NCBI RefSeq assembly: GCF_022267375.1
Contig: NZ_JAIZBH010000002.1
Span: 389,525 to 453,524, forward strand
DNA: 64,000 nucleotides
From: Leptospira sanjuanensis
Lineage (GTDB): Bacteria; Spirochaetota; Leptospiria; Leptospirales; Leptospiraceae
Direction: 5' to 3'
The position numbers were made by a program, and so were the translations under genes. The notes beneath the pieces were generated by a model that was not told where the DNA came from, did not search any database, and was given only the letters and a program-made list of their open reading frames with translations. Shown here one piece after another: positions 1-7,516 of the stretch. Positions within the stretch are counted from its first letter, which is position 1. The number at the start of each line of letters is the position of its first letter.

Positions 1-81
1 AAGTGACAAAGCAATGTGGCTTTAGCCCGTAGTGAGGGTCGCATTAGCGATCCCGAACGAAGCGAGGAGACGAAGTTATGC
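1..81 (-). repeat. attC1, partial attC-like site
   Basis: Only the gene-proximal part is in the window, ending in core GTTATGC at 75-81. The visible part matches the same region of attC56, which accompanies the second copy of this cassette. Confidence 0.85.
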
Positions 82-118
82 GTAGTGCCAAACATTAAAC
101 AGCAATTTTTCATTAAGA

Positions 119-850
119 TTATTCGTTAAAGAGAAATTTGTGCAAAGCCTCGCGAATAACTGGTTCTTTAAAATGCTGAATGTAACTTTCAAAAAATAAA
201 TTTACTTTATCAACAAAGTATTTAGCAATTTCACGATTAGAAAAATATGAATATAAATCGAGCCCCATTTTTTTATCCGCTATTAAACCTCTACGAATAA
301 GCGGCTGCAATTTATCTTTTCCAGGATAATCAGAATAAAATACACCAATAAAGATGACATTCCGTTCATCAAATAATGAACTTCTAATTTCTTCTTTTCT
401 ATCTATTTTAATATTATAAGTAAGTAAAGACGGATGAATTATTGCGTTTCTAATTTGTCTTAAATCAGCCCAAATCGATTCAAAATTTTGAATAAATTTT
501 TGACTTTCAATATTCATTAAAGATGAAAATGCTTTTAAGATTTCTAATGGATAAAATTTTCCCATCCTTACAATCTTAATAATTTCCTGAAAACGATTAA
601 TGAATGGAGTAATATCATAATCCGCCTTAAATAAAATATCTTTATCGAATTCGAGCGCCCTATCAAATTCGAGAATCTCTCTTGCATAAACTTCAACCGC
701 AGAAGTTAGTAAAGAGTAAATTGGAAGAATACGGTCATCATAATTTATGCCTTCTTTAGCTGAATCAGTAATAAATTCGGCCAAATCTAAATATCTTCTT
801 CTGATATTTACAAGACCAATATCAACTATTTGATTTTTATCTTCTGACAT
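119..850 (-). CDS. HEPN-like protein of unknown family (C1, copy 1)
   Basis: 243-aa soluble, mostly helical protein. An R134-x4-H139 motif (RNAIIH) in a helical context resembles the catalytic motif of HEPN RNases, which often act as toxins or abortive-infection effectors; that role is inference. The reading frame stays open upstream into attC2, but the copy at 59100 has a different upstream extension, so the true start is where the two agree: the ATG at 850 or the in-frame ATG at 865. No convincing ribosome site separates them. It is the only gene of its cassette. Sequence is shared with the copy at 59100-59831. Confidence 0.7.
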   Translation of the reverse strand: MSEDKNQIVDIGLVNIRRRYLDLAEFITDSAKEGINYDDRILPIYSLLTSAVEVYAREILEFDRALEFDKDILFKADYDITPFINRFQEIIKIVRMGKFYPLEILKAFSSLMNIESQKFIQNFESIWADLRQIRNAIIHPSLLTYNIKIDRKEEIRSSLFDERNVIFIGVFYSDYPGKDKLQPLIRRGLIADKKMGLDLYSYFSNREIAKYFVDKVNLFFESYIQHFKEPVIREALHKFLFNE

Positions 851-868
851 TTTCACATTTGGCATTAC

Positions 869-1053
869 GCATAACGAAAGAGACTTCTCGACGTTCGCGT
901 TCCCGGAGCGCCTGTGCGCGCAGGGATTGACGGAGGCTTGAGCGACCTTAGTCGCGTCTCGCAAGCCGAACGGCAAAGCGAATGTGGTGAAGCCCGTAGT
1001 GAGTCCGAGCGGGAACCGTGAGTGACGAACGGAGCGAGAAGTCGTAGTTAGCT
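869..1053 (-). repeat. attC2
   Basis: 185 bp. Cores GCATAAC and GTTAGCT; inner arms ACTTCTCG and CGAGAAGT. Belongs to the VapBC cassette above it, whose far end reads AGCTAAC and so matches its core. Confidence 0.88.
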
Positions 1054-1060
1054 GAAGTGG

Positions 1061-1459
1061 CTATTGGGTCCAATCTTCGATTTTTAAGTCCTTAATTCTT
1101 TTAAATTCTTTTGTATTATTAGTTACAAAAATATAATTATTAGCAATTGCTTGAGCTGCAAGAAGCATATCTATTGAACCAATTACGCTTCCCCTTTTTT
1201 CTAAGTCAGCCCTAATGAACCCATAAGACTCAGCATCTTTATCAGAAAAAGAAAGTATATTAAAAATTGTTAAAAATTCAATCAGTGCAACTTTGTTTTT
1301 TTCCCTATGTTCACTTTTCTGAATTCCAAATTCAAGCTCCGCGACGGTTAAAGAAGAAATAAATAAATCTTTATTTAATTTTTTCTTAAGGTTTCCCAAA
1401 AGAACCGCGTTTTTCTTTTTAATTAGAAAAATACAAATATTGGTATCCAAAAGATACAT
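1061..1459 (-). CDS. vapC: VapC-type PIN-domain toxin (C2)
   Basis: 132-aa PIN-domain protein, a predicted Mg-dependent RNase toxin. Acidic PIN residues are visible: D5 in LLDTN, the E41/E43 cluster in AELEFG, D97 in GSIDMLLAAQA, and the conserved TNN segment at 113-115. The length is typical of VapC. Its ATG overlaps the stop of the upstream antitoxin by one base (TAATG), so the pair is translationally coupled. It is a distant relative of the VapC in C14 (12104-12505), with the same motif layout but clearly different sequence. Confidence 0.9.
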   Translation of the reverse strand: MYLLDTNICIFLIKKKNAVLLGNLKKKLNKDLFISSLTVAELEFGIQKSEHREKNKVALIEFLTIFNILSFSDKDAESYGFIRADLEKRGSVIGSIDMLLAAQAIANNYIFVTNNTKEFKRIKDLKIEDWTQ

Positions 1460-1689
1460 TAAAACTTTTCTCTTTTATCGGATTTCGGTTGTTCTCTTCC
1501 CTCCTCCAGAAAATCATCTGAAAATCCATTTAATCCTTCTAAAAATACGTTCCAGGCCTTATTCTTAGGAACTAATATTACCGCTTCTCCAACTTTTTGA
1601 ATAAGGACATCATCTCCGGTAAATTGAAATTCTTTTGGCAATCTGACCGCTTGACTTCTTCCATTTATAAATAATTTTGCTGTTTGCAT
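1459..1689 (-). CDS. vapB: VapB-type antitoxin (C2)
   Basis: 76-aa SpoVT/AbrB-like DNA-binding antitoxin with the signature AKLFINGRSQAVRLPKEF near its N-terminus; the C-terminal half should bind and inhibit the adjacent PIN toxin. The ATG at 1689 is preferred to the upstream in-frame start because GGAGA lies 7 bases before it and an operator-like palindrome lies just upstream. First gene of the operon. Confidence 0.9.
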   Translation of the reverse strand: MQTAKLFINGRSQAVRLPKEFQFTGDDVLIQKVGEAVILVPKNKAWNVFLEGLNGFSDDFLEEGREQPKSDKREKF

Positions 1690-1709
1690 TAAACTTTCTC
1701 CAAAATTAA

Positions 1710-1727
1710 TATATATCAAGATATATA
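1710..1727 (-). promoter_or_regulatory. Putative VapB operator
   Basis: Inverted repeat TATATATC-aa-GATATATA, 20 bases upstream of the vapB start. This is the usual place for autorepression by the toxin-antitoxin complex. Confidence 0.55.
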
Positions 1728-1785
1728 CTTGTCAAGGGATTCTTATCGGATTTGTTTTAAATTACAACAAATTTATAGCCATTTC

Positions 1786-1971
1786 AGCTAACGAAAGAGT
1801 CTCCTCGACGTTGCGTCCGCAAGCGCTTGTGCGCGACGCGGTTGGCACGAGGTTCGAGTGAGCCTTAGCGAACGTCCCGCGAACCGAAGTGGCAAAGCAA
1901 TGTGTCGAAGACCGTAGTGAGTCCGAGCGGGAACCGTGAGTGACGAACGAAGCGAGGAGACGAAGTTATAC
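1786..1971 (-). repeat. attC3
   Basis: Type A (arms GTCTCCTCG and CGAGGAGAC), 186 bp. Cores AGCTAAC and GTTATAC. Confidence 0.88.
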
Positions 1972-1986
1972 GCAGTTGCCCATTTA

Positions 1987-2328
1987 TTAAAATAATAATA
2001 ACTTAATATTATCTAAAACTTCTTTCAAAGAAACTTTATTGACCGATTCAATAAACTCTGCTTCACGAATAGTCCAATCTAGGTTTTTAACTTGATCGGA
2101 AAGAACTACTCCATCGATTTTCCTTGATTTAATCAACACTTCGAATGGATAACCTTTAATTTTACTTGTAATTGGACAAAATATTGCTAATCCAGTTTTC
2201 GAATTGTATTCCTTCGGTGATAATACAAGTGCAGGTCTACGACCTTTCTGTTCATGACCTGCTTGAGGAGTAAAGCTCAACCAAACTATATCTCCTTTCT
2301 CAGGAGTATATCTTTTACTCTTTACCAC
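1987..2328 (-). CDS. mazF: MazF/PemK-type toxin (C3)
   Basis: 113-aa MazF-fold endoribonuclease. It shows the N-terminal GDIVWLSF strand, the GRRPALVLSP segment around residues 30-40 and FCPITSK, all characteristic of MazF/PemK toxins. Its start overlaps the end of the upstream antitoxin gene by 7 bases, which implies coupled translation. The family cleaves mRNA in a sequence-specific way; the target sequence here cannot be read from the gene. Confidence 0.9.
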   Translation of the reverse strand: MVKSKRYTPEKGDIVWLSFTPQAGHEQKGRRPALVLSPKEYNSKTGLAIFCPITSKIKGYPFEVLIKSRKIDGVVLSDQVKNLDWTIREAEFIESVNKVSLKEVLDNIKLLLF

Positions 2329-2558
2329 GCTTCCTTACCTATCGAATTACCAGTAGATATTTCAGAATGAAGATTTTGTTTTGTAATTTTAGAGAGTTTT
2401 TCTTCCAATGAGGCCTTTCTCATTGGATATATTACAATCTTATCCCCTTCATATTGTAATTCAACGTGGCTTCCGTCATTTAACTCTAATTCCGTTGCCA
2501 TTGCTTTTGGAATTCTAATTCCTAAGCTATTTCCCCATTTTTGAATAATTGATTCCAT
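2322..2558 (-). CDS. mazE: MazE-type antitoxin (C3)
   Basis: 78-aa AbrB-fold antitoxin. The N-terminus IIQKWGNSLGIRIPK is the classic MazE DNA-binding swapped-hairpin signature, and the C-terminal tail is the presumed toxin-binding part. First gene of the operon, directly downstream of a palindrome at 2568-2584. Confidence 0.92.
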   Translation of the reverse strand: MESIIQKWGNSLGIRIPKAMATELELNDGSHVELQYEGDKIVIYPMRKASLEEKLSKITKQNLHSEISTGNSIGKEAW

Positions 2559-2567
2559 AAATCCCTA

Positions 2568-2584
2568 TATATACATTGTATATA
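2568..2584 (-). promoter_or_regulatory. Putative MazE operator
   Basis: Inverted repeat TATATAC-att-GTATATA, 10 bases upstream of the antitoxin start codon. Confidence 0.55.
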
Positions 2585-2702
2585 CTTTTGAAAATTTGTC
2601 AGTAATTTTTTAGAGTCAAATTTAACGATTTCGAAATGAATTTCTTTCTTTAAGATTTGTAAGGGAAGTCACAACTATCTACATATTTTTTTGGGCTATT
2701 GC

Positions 2703-2882
2703 AACTAACGACGCAGGTTTCTCGACGTTTGCGGTTCTGGAGCGCGTCGCGCGGAAGAATTGGAACTCGGTTCGAGCGACCTTAGTCGCGTCTCGCGAAC
2801 CGAAGTGACAAAGCGAATGTGCCGAAGGCCAAGCGAGAGTTGCGGAGCAATCTCGAAGCGCCGCGAGAAGCCGCAGTTATGC
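2703..2882 (-). repeat. attC4
   Basis: Type B (arms related to GGTTTCTCG and CGAGAAGCC), 180 bp. Cores AACTAAC and GTTATGC. The AACTAAC end does not match the GTTATAC at the other end of C3. Confidence 0.87.
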
Positions 2883-2899
2883 GAAGTTGGGCAATAAAT

Positions 2900-3202
2900 T
2901 CAACCAGTTCTTTGAAGCGTTTGAATATTATCTAATTTGAGCTTTAACTTCTCTTTCTGTTTTCTTATTTCTAAATCATTTTGAAGATTTATCCAAAATT
3001 TATCAGACATTCCGAAAAATTTAGCCAATCTCAAAGACATATCGATTGTGATTTTACGCTTATCGTGCAAAATCTCTAATACTGTAGAAGTGGAAACATG
3101 TAGCTCTTTTGCCAGTCTATATGGAGTTACTTCTAATGGATCCAAAAACTCTTCTCTGAGGATTTGAGAGACTGTGGGTGTCGGAATTCTTTTAGTTTTC
3201 AT
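2900..3202 (-). CDS. higA: HigA-type antitoxin (C4)
   Basis: 100-aa XRE-family helix-turn-helix protein. The segment LREEFLDPLEVTPYRLAKELHVSTSTVLEILHDKRKI carries the VapI/HigA-type HTH. The ATG at 3202 is chosen because GAGGAGA precedes it by 7 bases. It lies downstream of its toxin, the usual reversed order in higBA operons. It is a different lineage from the HigA in C25. Confidence 0.9.
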   Translation of the reverse strand: MKTKRIPTPTVSQILREEFLDPLEVTPYRLAKELHVSTSTVLEILHDKRKITIDMSLRLAKFFGMSDKFWINLQNDLEIRKQKEKLKLKLDNIQTLQRTG

Positions 3203-3213
3203 AATAAGTCTCC

Positions 3214-3495
3214 TCAATGATAATCAGCGATAGACACATCAAAGCAATTTCCATCAGCGAATTTAAATGTAATTCTCCACTGGTCATTTATCCTGATTGA
3301 ACAATAATTCTTTAAGTTCCCTTTTAAATGCTCAAATCTATTAGCTGGTGGACTCTTTAAATCTTCTTCTTTTTCAGCATTTTCTAGAATGAGAAGTTTG
3401 ATTAGCGCCCTACTCTGTATTTCCGGAGGAATTTTCTTTGAGAATTCTTGATGAAAAATCCTCTCAGTTTCTTTATCTCCGAAAGATTTGATCAT
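3214..3495 (-). CDS. higB: HigB/RelE-type toxin (C4)
   Basis: 93-aa RelE-superfamily mRNA interferase. Features of the HigB group are HLKGNLKNYCSIRINDQWRITFKF in the middle and the C-terminal VSIADYH. Full length compared with HigB relatives of about 92 aa. First gene of the operon; the antitoxin start follows 11 bases after its stop. Confidence 0.9.
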   Translation of the reverse strand: MIKSFGDKETERIFHQEFSKKIPPEIQSRALIKLLILENAEKEEDLKSPPANRFEHLKGNLKNYCSIRINDQWRITFKFADGNCFDVSIADYH

Positions 3496-3626
3496 TTATC
3501 CATATAGTCGCATTGCGGATATATCTGTCAATCCGATATACTTTAATTTAACTTTAAAAATACTATGACGAGGAAGACAAATCGAACATTTTTCTACTTT
3601 CTAAAAAAAGTCTTTTGCCCAATTTC

Positions 3627-3807
3627 GCATAACGAAAGAGTCTCCTCGACGTTGCGTCTCCGAGCGCTTACGCGCGAAGGAGTTGGCACGAGGTTCGAGT
3701 GAGCCTTAGCGAACGTCCCGCGAACCGAAGTGGCAAAGCAATGTGCCGGAGGCCGGAGTGAGGGTCGCATGAGCGATCCCGAACGAAGCGAGGAGACGAA
3801 GTTAAGC
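3627..3807 (-). repeat. attC5
   Basis: Type A, 181 bp. Cores GCATAAC and GTTAAGC. The gene-free stretch 3496-3824 holds this site and the AT-rich higB leader (3496-3626). Confidence 0.88.
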
Positions 3808-3824
3808 GACGTTGTGATTTTTAG

Positions 3825-4175
3825 TTAATCAAAAAGAGTTTTTTCTTTTGATATAATTAAATTAATTTGAATTTCTAGATTGGGAATTTTAGTTATTACC
3901 AAATCCCAAACAATATCATAATCCACTACAAAGTAACCATGAATTAAGCGATTCCGGGTAGCCGACAGCTTTTTCCATTCCACATCGGAATATTTTTTCT
4001 TGAATGAATCTGATAGTTTATTAGAAGCCTCGCCTATTATCTCAATGCTTCTAACGAAAGCTCTTTTCATTAAATCATCAGAAACGAACTGATCACGATT
4101 TAATTTTTTCGATTCAATCTGTAAGAAAATAATCTCTTCTTTAAAGTGATTTATATAACCTAAATCAGATTTCAA
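3825..4175 (-). CDS. hepT: HepT-type HEPN toxin (C5)
   Basis: 116-aa DUF86/HepT protein with an intact R74-x4-H79-x-Y81 motif (RNRLIHGY). This motif defines HEPN RNases and, in MntA-HepT systems, the tyrosine is the residue AMPylated by the antitoxin. Its start overlaps the mntA stop by 11 bases. A second, divergent MntA-HepT cassette is C50. Confidence 0.92.
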   Translation of the reverse strand: MKSDLGYINHFKEEIIFLQIESKKLNRDQFVSDDLMKRAFVRSIEIIGEASNKLSDSFKKKYSDVEWKKLSATRNRLIHGYFVVDYDIVWDLVITKIPNLEIQINLIISKEKTLFD

Positions 4176-4461
4176 TAAGAATTGCCTCAGAAAGTATAAA
4201 ATCTCGTAAATCTTTAGTAAGAGACTCTTCAGTTAATAGATCAACGTGAGTATTTAAAAGATCTTCCAATCGGAAGGAAAGATCCATAAAGCTATCAAAG
4301 TTTTTCTTACCAGAATGGAATTGAACAAGAATATCTACGTCACTACCTTCATGATTTTCATTTCTCGCAACGGAACCAAAAAGCAAAAGTTTTTGAACTC
4401 CTAAATTTAGGAGTTCTTGCTTATGTTCGACTAATATATCTTTAACTTCGCCGGAATTCAT
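4165..4461 (-). CDS. mntA: MntA-type nucleotidyltransferase antitoxin (C5)
   Basis: 98-aa minimal nucleotidyltransferase. The motif G29-S30-x10-D41-x-D43 (FGSVARNENHEGSDVD) gives the two catalytic carboxylates. Known MntA proteins neutralise HepT by attaching AMP groups to its conserved tyrosine. Upstream gene of the pair. Confidence 0.92.
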   Translation of the reverse strand: MNSGEVKDILVEHKQELLNLGVQKLLLFGSVARNENHEGSDVDILVQFHSGKKNFDSFMDLSFRLEDLLNTHVDLLTEESLTKDLRDFILSEAILIEI

Positions 4462-4576
4462 ACTTACTAATTATTTGTTCAGTAATTTTCTTTTCTCGCT
4501 TAATAAATGTCAAGATTATTTAGATCCGGCAATTTCTAATCTACTTTCATTCTAAAGTGATTTTTCTCACAATGTC

Positions 4577-4755
4577 GCTTAACGAAAGAGTCTCCTCGAC
4601 GTTGCGTCCCTGAAGCGCATCTGCGCGAAGGGTTGGCACGAGGTTCGAGGCGCCTTAGCGCCGTCCCGCGAACCGAAGTGACAAAGCAATGTGCCGGAGG
4701 CCGGAGTGAGGGTCGCATGAGCGATCCCGAACGAAGCGAGGAGACGAAGTTAGGC
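4577..4755 (-). repeat. attC6
   Basis: Type A, 179 bp. Cores GCTTAAC and GTTAGGC. Its gene-proximal half is shared with attC47 (same cassette, second copy) while the distal half differs. Confidence 0.88.
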
Positions 4756-4773
4756 GAAGTGATGCAAAATACA

Positions 4774-5319
4774 CTACAAGCATCCTTCTACTAAATTTAA
4801 TTCGGGATATCTTCCAACACTAATTGATGTAATATTCTTATTATTTGTCTCAAAAATAATTCCATAATTTTTATCTGATTTATCCACTGGCTTATAAGTA
4901 TATTCCAAGTAGTTTGTATAATGCCCGCGCGTTTCTTCTAACTTTTCTTTATATACACTTTTTAATTTAGCTAATGAATCTCCTATTTTAATGCCAGAAA
5001 TTGTTTCATTCTCTGGCTTGTATAAGTAAATTCGTGCAAGTTTCATGTTATTTTTAGCAGGTCCAGTAAACATAAAGCCCAAGCTAGAAGTAGAATTTTT
5101 GAAATAATAGAAAGCGCAATTTTGCTCTACTAACGGATCCTCTTCTATTTTCAATTTTTGACCTGTCACTTTTTCAATTTCAACAACACTCATACCAATA
5201 AGAATTTTACCAACGCCACGAATGTGAATTTTGTATTTCTCAACGGTAAGCGGTAGATCCTGTGCAAAGCCAATTTGAGCATAACAGACTGCTAAAAGTA
5301 TTAGTATTTTCTTAATCAT
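4774..5319 (-). CDS. Exported hypothetical protein (C6, copy 1)
   Basis: 181 aa with an N-terminal signal peptide: MIKK, a hydrophobic stretch, then cleavage probably after GFA before QDLPL. The cysteine at LLAVC is not a good lipobox, so a secreted or periplasmic protein is favoured over a lipoprotein. I do not recognise the mature domain. The ATG at 5319 has AGGAAAA upstream; the frame continues open into attC7, but that part is repeat-derived. Identical copy at 48314-48859. Confidence 0.75.
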   Translation of the reverse strand: MIKKILILLAVCYAQIGFAQDLPLTVEKYKIHIRGVGKILIGMSVVEIEKVTGQKLKIEEDPLVEQNCAFYYFKNSTSSLGFMFTGPAKNNMKLARIYLYKPENETISGIKIGDSLAKLKSVYKEKLEETRGHYTNYLEYTYKPVDKSDKNYGIIFETNNKNITSISVGRYPELNLVEGCL

Positions 5320-5354
5320 AAAACATGTTTTCCTGTAAAAAATTGCATCATTTC

Positions 5355-5539
5355 GCCTAACGAAAGAGTCTCCTCGACGTTGCGTCTCCGAAGCGCTTGT
5401 GCGCGAAGGAGTTGGCACAAGGTTCGAGGCGCCTTGGCGCCGTCCCGCGAACCGAAGTGACAAAGCAATGTGTCGAAGACCGTAGTGAGTCCGAGCGGGA
5501 ACCGTGAGTGACGAACGAAGCGAGGAGACGAAGTTATAC
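5355..5539 (-). repeat. attC7
   Basis: Type A, 185 bp. Cores GCCTAAC and GTTATAC. Unlike attC46, attC55 and attC60, which accompany the other three copies of this cassette and are identical to one another, this site has a different body. Confidence 0.88.
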
Positions 5540-5555
5540 GCAGTTGCGGAATTTC

Positions 5556-5571
5556 GCGACACGGATGTCGC
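5556..5571. other. Hairpin at 3' end of C7
   Basis: GCGACA-cgga-TGTCGC, a perfect 6-bp stem, 4 bases beyond the PIN gene stop. No U-tract follows on the minus strand, so a terminator role is uncertain. It recurs at 47327, 58095 and 62742. Confidence 0.5.
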
Positions 5572-5575
5572 TGAA

Positions 5576-5995
5576 TTAAGTTTCGTTTCTTACTTTAATA
5601 CTTAAATACTCATCTGGAGTAATGATGTTAAAGTTCTTAATTTTCTGAAGAGTTAATAAATCTTTGTCTCCAGTGATTAAATAGTCTACTTTTGCTGCAA
5701 AAGCAGACTCCAGAATGTGATAATCATCTCTATCTCTTAACTCTAAATAATCTTGAATAGGTTTATTTTTAACAAGCGCAGTAATATCTCTGATTTCAGA
5801 TAAAACAATCTGAATAAAATTATCATCAAGTTTGAATTTTGGTTTAGAGAGTGTAGATTCAATCTCAGCTAATATTTCTTTCGAAATATATCCTGTAAAA
5901 ACCTCATCAATTAAATCTTGGAAAACAAGCCTTGGTTTTCCTCTAAATAAAATAGCAGAGATGTAAATATTAGTATCTAATAATACCTTCAACAT
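5576..5995 (-). CDS. PIN-domain toxin (C7, copy 1)
   Basis: 139-aa PIN-domain protein of the COG1569-like group of putative toxins. PIN acidic positions are D7 (LLDTN), D90/D91 (RDRDDYH) and D110 (ITGDKDLL). It lies 2 bases downstream of a ribbon-helix-helix gene, a classic antitoxin-toxin order. Four copies of the cassette occur in this window (also 47347, 58115, 62762), the highest copy number here. Confidence 0.88.
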   Translation of the reverse strand: MLKVLLDTNIYISAILFRGKPRLVFQDLIDEVFTGYISKEILAEIESTLSKPKFKLDDNFIQIVLSEIRDITALVKNKPIQDYLELRDRDDYHILESAFAAKVDYLITGDKDLLTLQKIKNFNIITPDEYLSIKVRNET

Positions 5996-5997
5996 TA

Positions 5998-6243
5998 TTA
6001 AGAAGCATTTCTTTTATTTCTAACGGATTTAATTTCATTAAAAACATCCTTTTCAGAAATATTACTTCGATCAGTAACTTTTGAAGTGAAGTCAAAGATG
6101 GCTTGCCATCTAGTTTTTTTCTCAATATACGCTCTAGCGGCTTCACGAATCAATTCTGACCTGGACCTGTGTTCCCTCTTTGCAATTTTATCGATTTCTT
6201 TTAAAAGTGCTTTTTCAAAGGAAATATTAACAGTCTGATTCAT
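5998..6243 (-). CDS. Ribbon-helix-helix antitoxin (C7, copy 1)
   Basis: 81-aa CopG/MetJ-type RHH protein. The N-terminal strand TVNISFEKALLKEIDKIA is followed by the helix RSRSELIREAARAYIEKK. The C-terminal 30 residues probably bind the PIN toxin. The start lies 12 bases from a palindrome at 6256-6270. Confidence 0.88.
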   Translation of the reverse strand: MNQTVNISFEKALLKEIDKIAKREHRSRSELIREAARAYIEKKTRWQAIFDFTSKVTDRSNISEKDVFNEIKSVRNKRNAS

Positions 6244-6255
6244 AATCTAAATAAT

Positions 6256-6270
6256 ATACAATGATTGTAT
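6256..6270 (-). promoter_or_regulatory. Putative RHH operator (C7)
   Basis: Perfect inverted repeat ATACAAT-g-ATTGTAT just upstream of the antitoxin start. The same site is at 48027-48041 and 58795-58809; the fourth copy (63439-63453) has one arm mutated. Confidence 0.55.
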
Positions 6271-6310
6271 GCTTGTCAACCTAATTTCATCCTTTTCGCC
6301 CCTACTTCTC

Positions 6311-6326
6311 GCCACATGGATGTGGC
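6311..6326. other. Hairpin at 5' end of C7
   Basis: GCCACA-tgga-TGTGGC, the same stem length and a similar loop to the hairpin at the other end of the cassette (5556-5571). Copies at 48082, 58850 and 63494. Confidence 0.5.
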
Positions 6327-6343
6327 GTCTCCCCCGCAATTGC

Positions 6344-6523
6344 GTATAACGAAAGAGTCTCCTCGACGTTGCGTGTCCAAGCGCTTTAAGCGCGCCGGAC
6401 TTGGCACGAGGTTTGAGCGACCTTAGTCGCGTCCCGCGAACCGAAGTGACAAAGCAATGTGTCGAAGACCGAAGTGAGGGGCGCATTAGCGATCCCGAAC
6501 GAAGCGAGGAGACGAAGTTAGAC
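6344..6523 (-). repeat. attC8
   Basis: Type A, 180 bp. Cores GTATAAC and GTTAGAC. Confidence 0.88.
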
Positions 6524-6540
6524 GGCGTCTGCTTTCAAGT

Positions 6541-6822
6541 TCAAGCAATATGCTTGCGAGATTTAACCTTTACTTCTAAATCTAATGCGTGACAGACTTT
6601 CAAGAAAGTAGCTAAATTGCAGTTAATTCCATTTTCAATTTTCGAAAGTTGTTGCTGAGTCACGTGAGCTAATTTCGCTAATTCAGATTGAGAAAGCCCT
6701 TTCTTTTCTCTTAAATCATGTAATTCCAAAGATAAATTAATTAGTTCTTTTTCTTCTTGAAACTTTTCTTTGAATTTCGCATTTTTAATTTTAGATTTTA
6801 AATGTGTTCTGAATGATTTCAT
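6541..6822 (-). CDS. HTH antitoxin, HigA/XRE type (C8)
   Basis: 93-aa XRE-family protein. The HTH is clear in LHDLREKKGLSQSELAKLAHVTQQQLSKIENG (about residues 36-67). It follows a RelE-like toxin gene with a 4-base overlap, as in type II HigBA-like modules where the antitoxin is second. Confidence 0.88.
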   Translation of the reverse strand: MKSFRTHLKSKIKNAKFKEKFQEEKELINLSLELHDLREKKGLSQSELAKLAHVTQQQLSKIENGINCNLATFLKVCHALDLEVKVKSRKHIA

Positions 6823-7202
6823 GATAATAACTTCCCTATTTCTTTTTCCGGATATTTTTTAAGAAACTTCTCTCTTCTCTTCATTGCTTTATCAATTTCA
6901 GTTTTCGGAACTTTATCAGACCGTTTAATAAAATGATTCGTTAGTATAACATAGTCTTTATAACAGAAGAAATATAATATACGAACCTGATCGCCGGAAA
7001 GTTTAATTCTTAGCTCATGAATTCCGTTTTTTAAAATATCAGCGTAAGGTCTTGGTAAATTTGGACCTAATTCTTCAAGTTTCTCGATCCAAGCTAATAT
7101 CTTTGCTTGATTTCGTTCATCCTTAGAATTGATAAAAGTTTCGATTTCACTTTCTTCGTTCTCAGATTCCGAGTAATAGTAAACTTTCCATTTTCTCGCC
7201 AC
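6819..7202 (-). CDS. RelE/HigB-like toxin, phage-derived Gp49 type (C8)
   Basis: 127-aa RelE-superfamily protein. The segment LPRPYADILKNGIHELRIKLSGDQVRILYFFCYKDYVILTNHFIKRSDKVP is the standard core of Gp49/HigB-like toxins that cleave translated mRNA. First gene of a two-gene operon with the HTH antitoxin. Confidence 0.88.
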   Translation of the reverse strand: MARKWKVYYYSESENEESEIETFINSKDERNQAKILAWIEKLEELGPNLPRPYADILKNGIHELRIKLSGDQVRILYFFCYKDYVILTNHFIKRSDKVPKTEIDKAMKRREKFLKKYPEKEIGKLLS

Positions 7203-7211
7203 AAATCAATT

Positions 7212-7229
7212 TACATCATATAAGATGTA
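7212..7229 (-). promoter_or_regulatory. Putative operator (C8)
   Basis: Inverted repeat TACATC-6 nt-GATGTA, 10 bases upstream of the toxin start. Confidence 0.5.
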
Positions 7230-7301
7230 TTGTCAACCGCGAAATAGTCAAAACGACTTTAAATAGTAAATCAAGTTGCAAGTCCATTTTTAGCAGATGC
7301 C

Positions 7302-7480
7302 GTCTAACGAAAGAGTCTCCTCGACGTTGCGTCTCCGAGCGCTTACGCGCGAAGGAGTTGGCACGAGGTTCGAGGCGCCTTAGCGCCGGCTCGCGAACCG
7401 AAGTGACAAAGCAATGTGGCGAAGCCCGTAGTGAGGGGCGCATTAGCGATCCCGAACGGAGCGAGGAGATGAAGTTAGGC
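7302..7480 (-). repeat. attC9
   Basis: Type A, 179 bp, with GAGATGAAG instead of GAGACGAAG before the core. Cores GTCTAAC and GTTAGGC. Nearly the same body as attC27. Confidence 0.88.
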
Positions 7481-7516
7481 GTTCGTTGTCGCTTATTAAA
7501 GTATTCCTATTACTGA

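Noticed and set aside
119..976. Longer N-termini reaching into the repeats for the C1, C6, C11, C26, C30, C36, C37 and C44 genes
   Set aside because: Duplicate cassettes show that these extensions differ according to which repeat lies upstream, so the real starts are inside the cassettes.
4536..4718. Arginine- and serine-rich open frames within the repeats (also at 6247, 7216, 10819, 34338, 47124, 58786 and many others), with recurrent MRPSLRSSTHCFVTSV-like translations
   Set aside because: They are translations of attC-like sites. The same peptides recur wherever the repeat occurs, in either strand, with frames broken by hairpin variants. No ribosome sites or gene-like neighbours support them.
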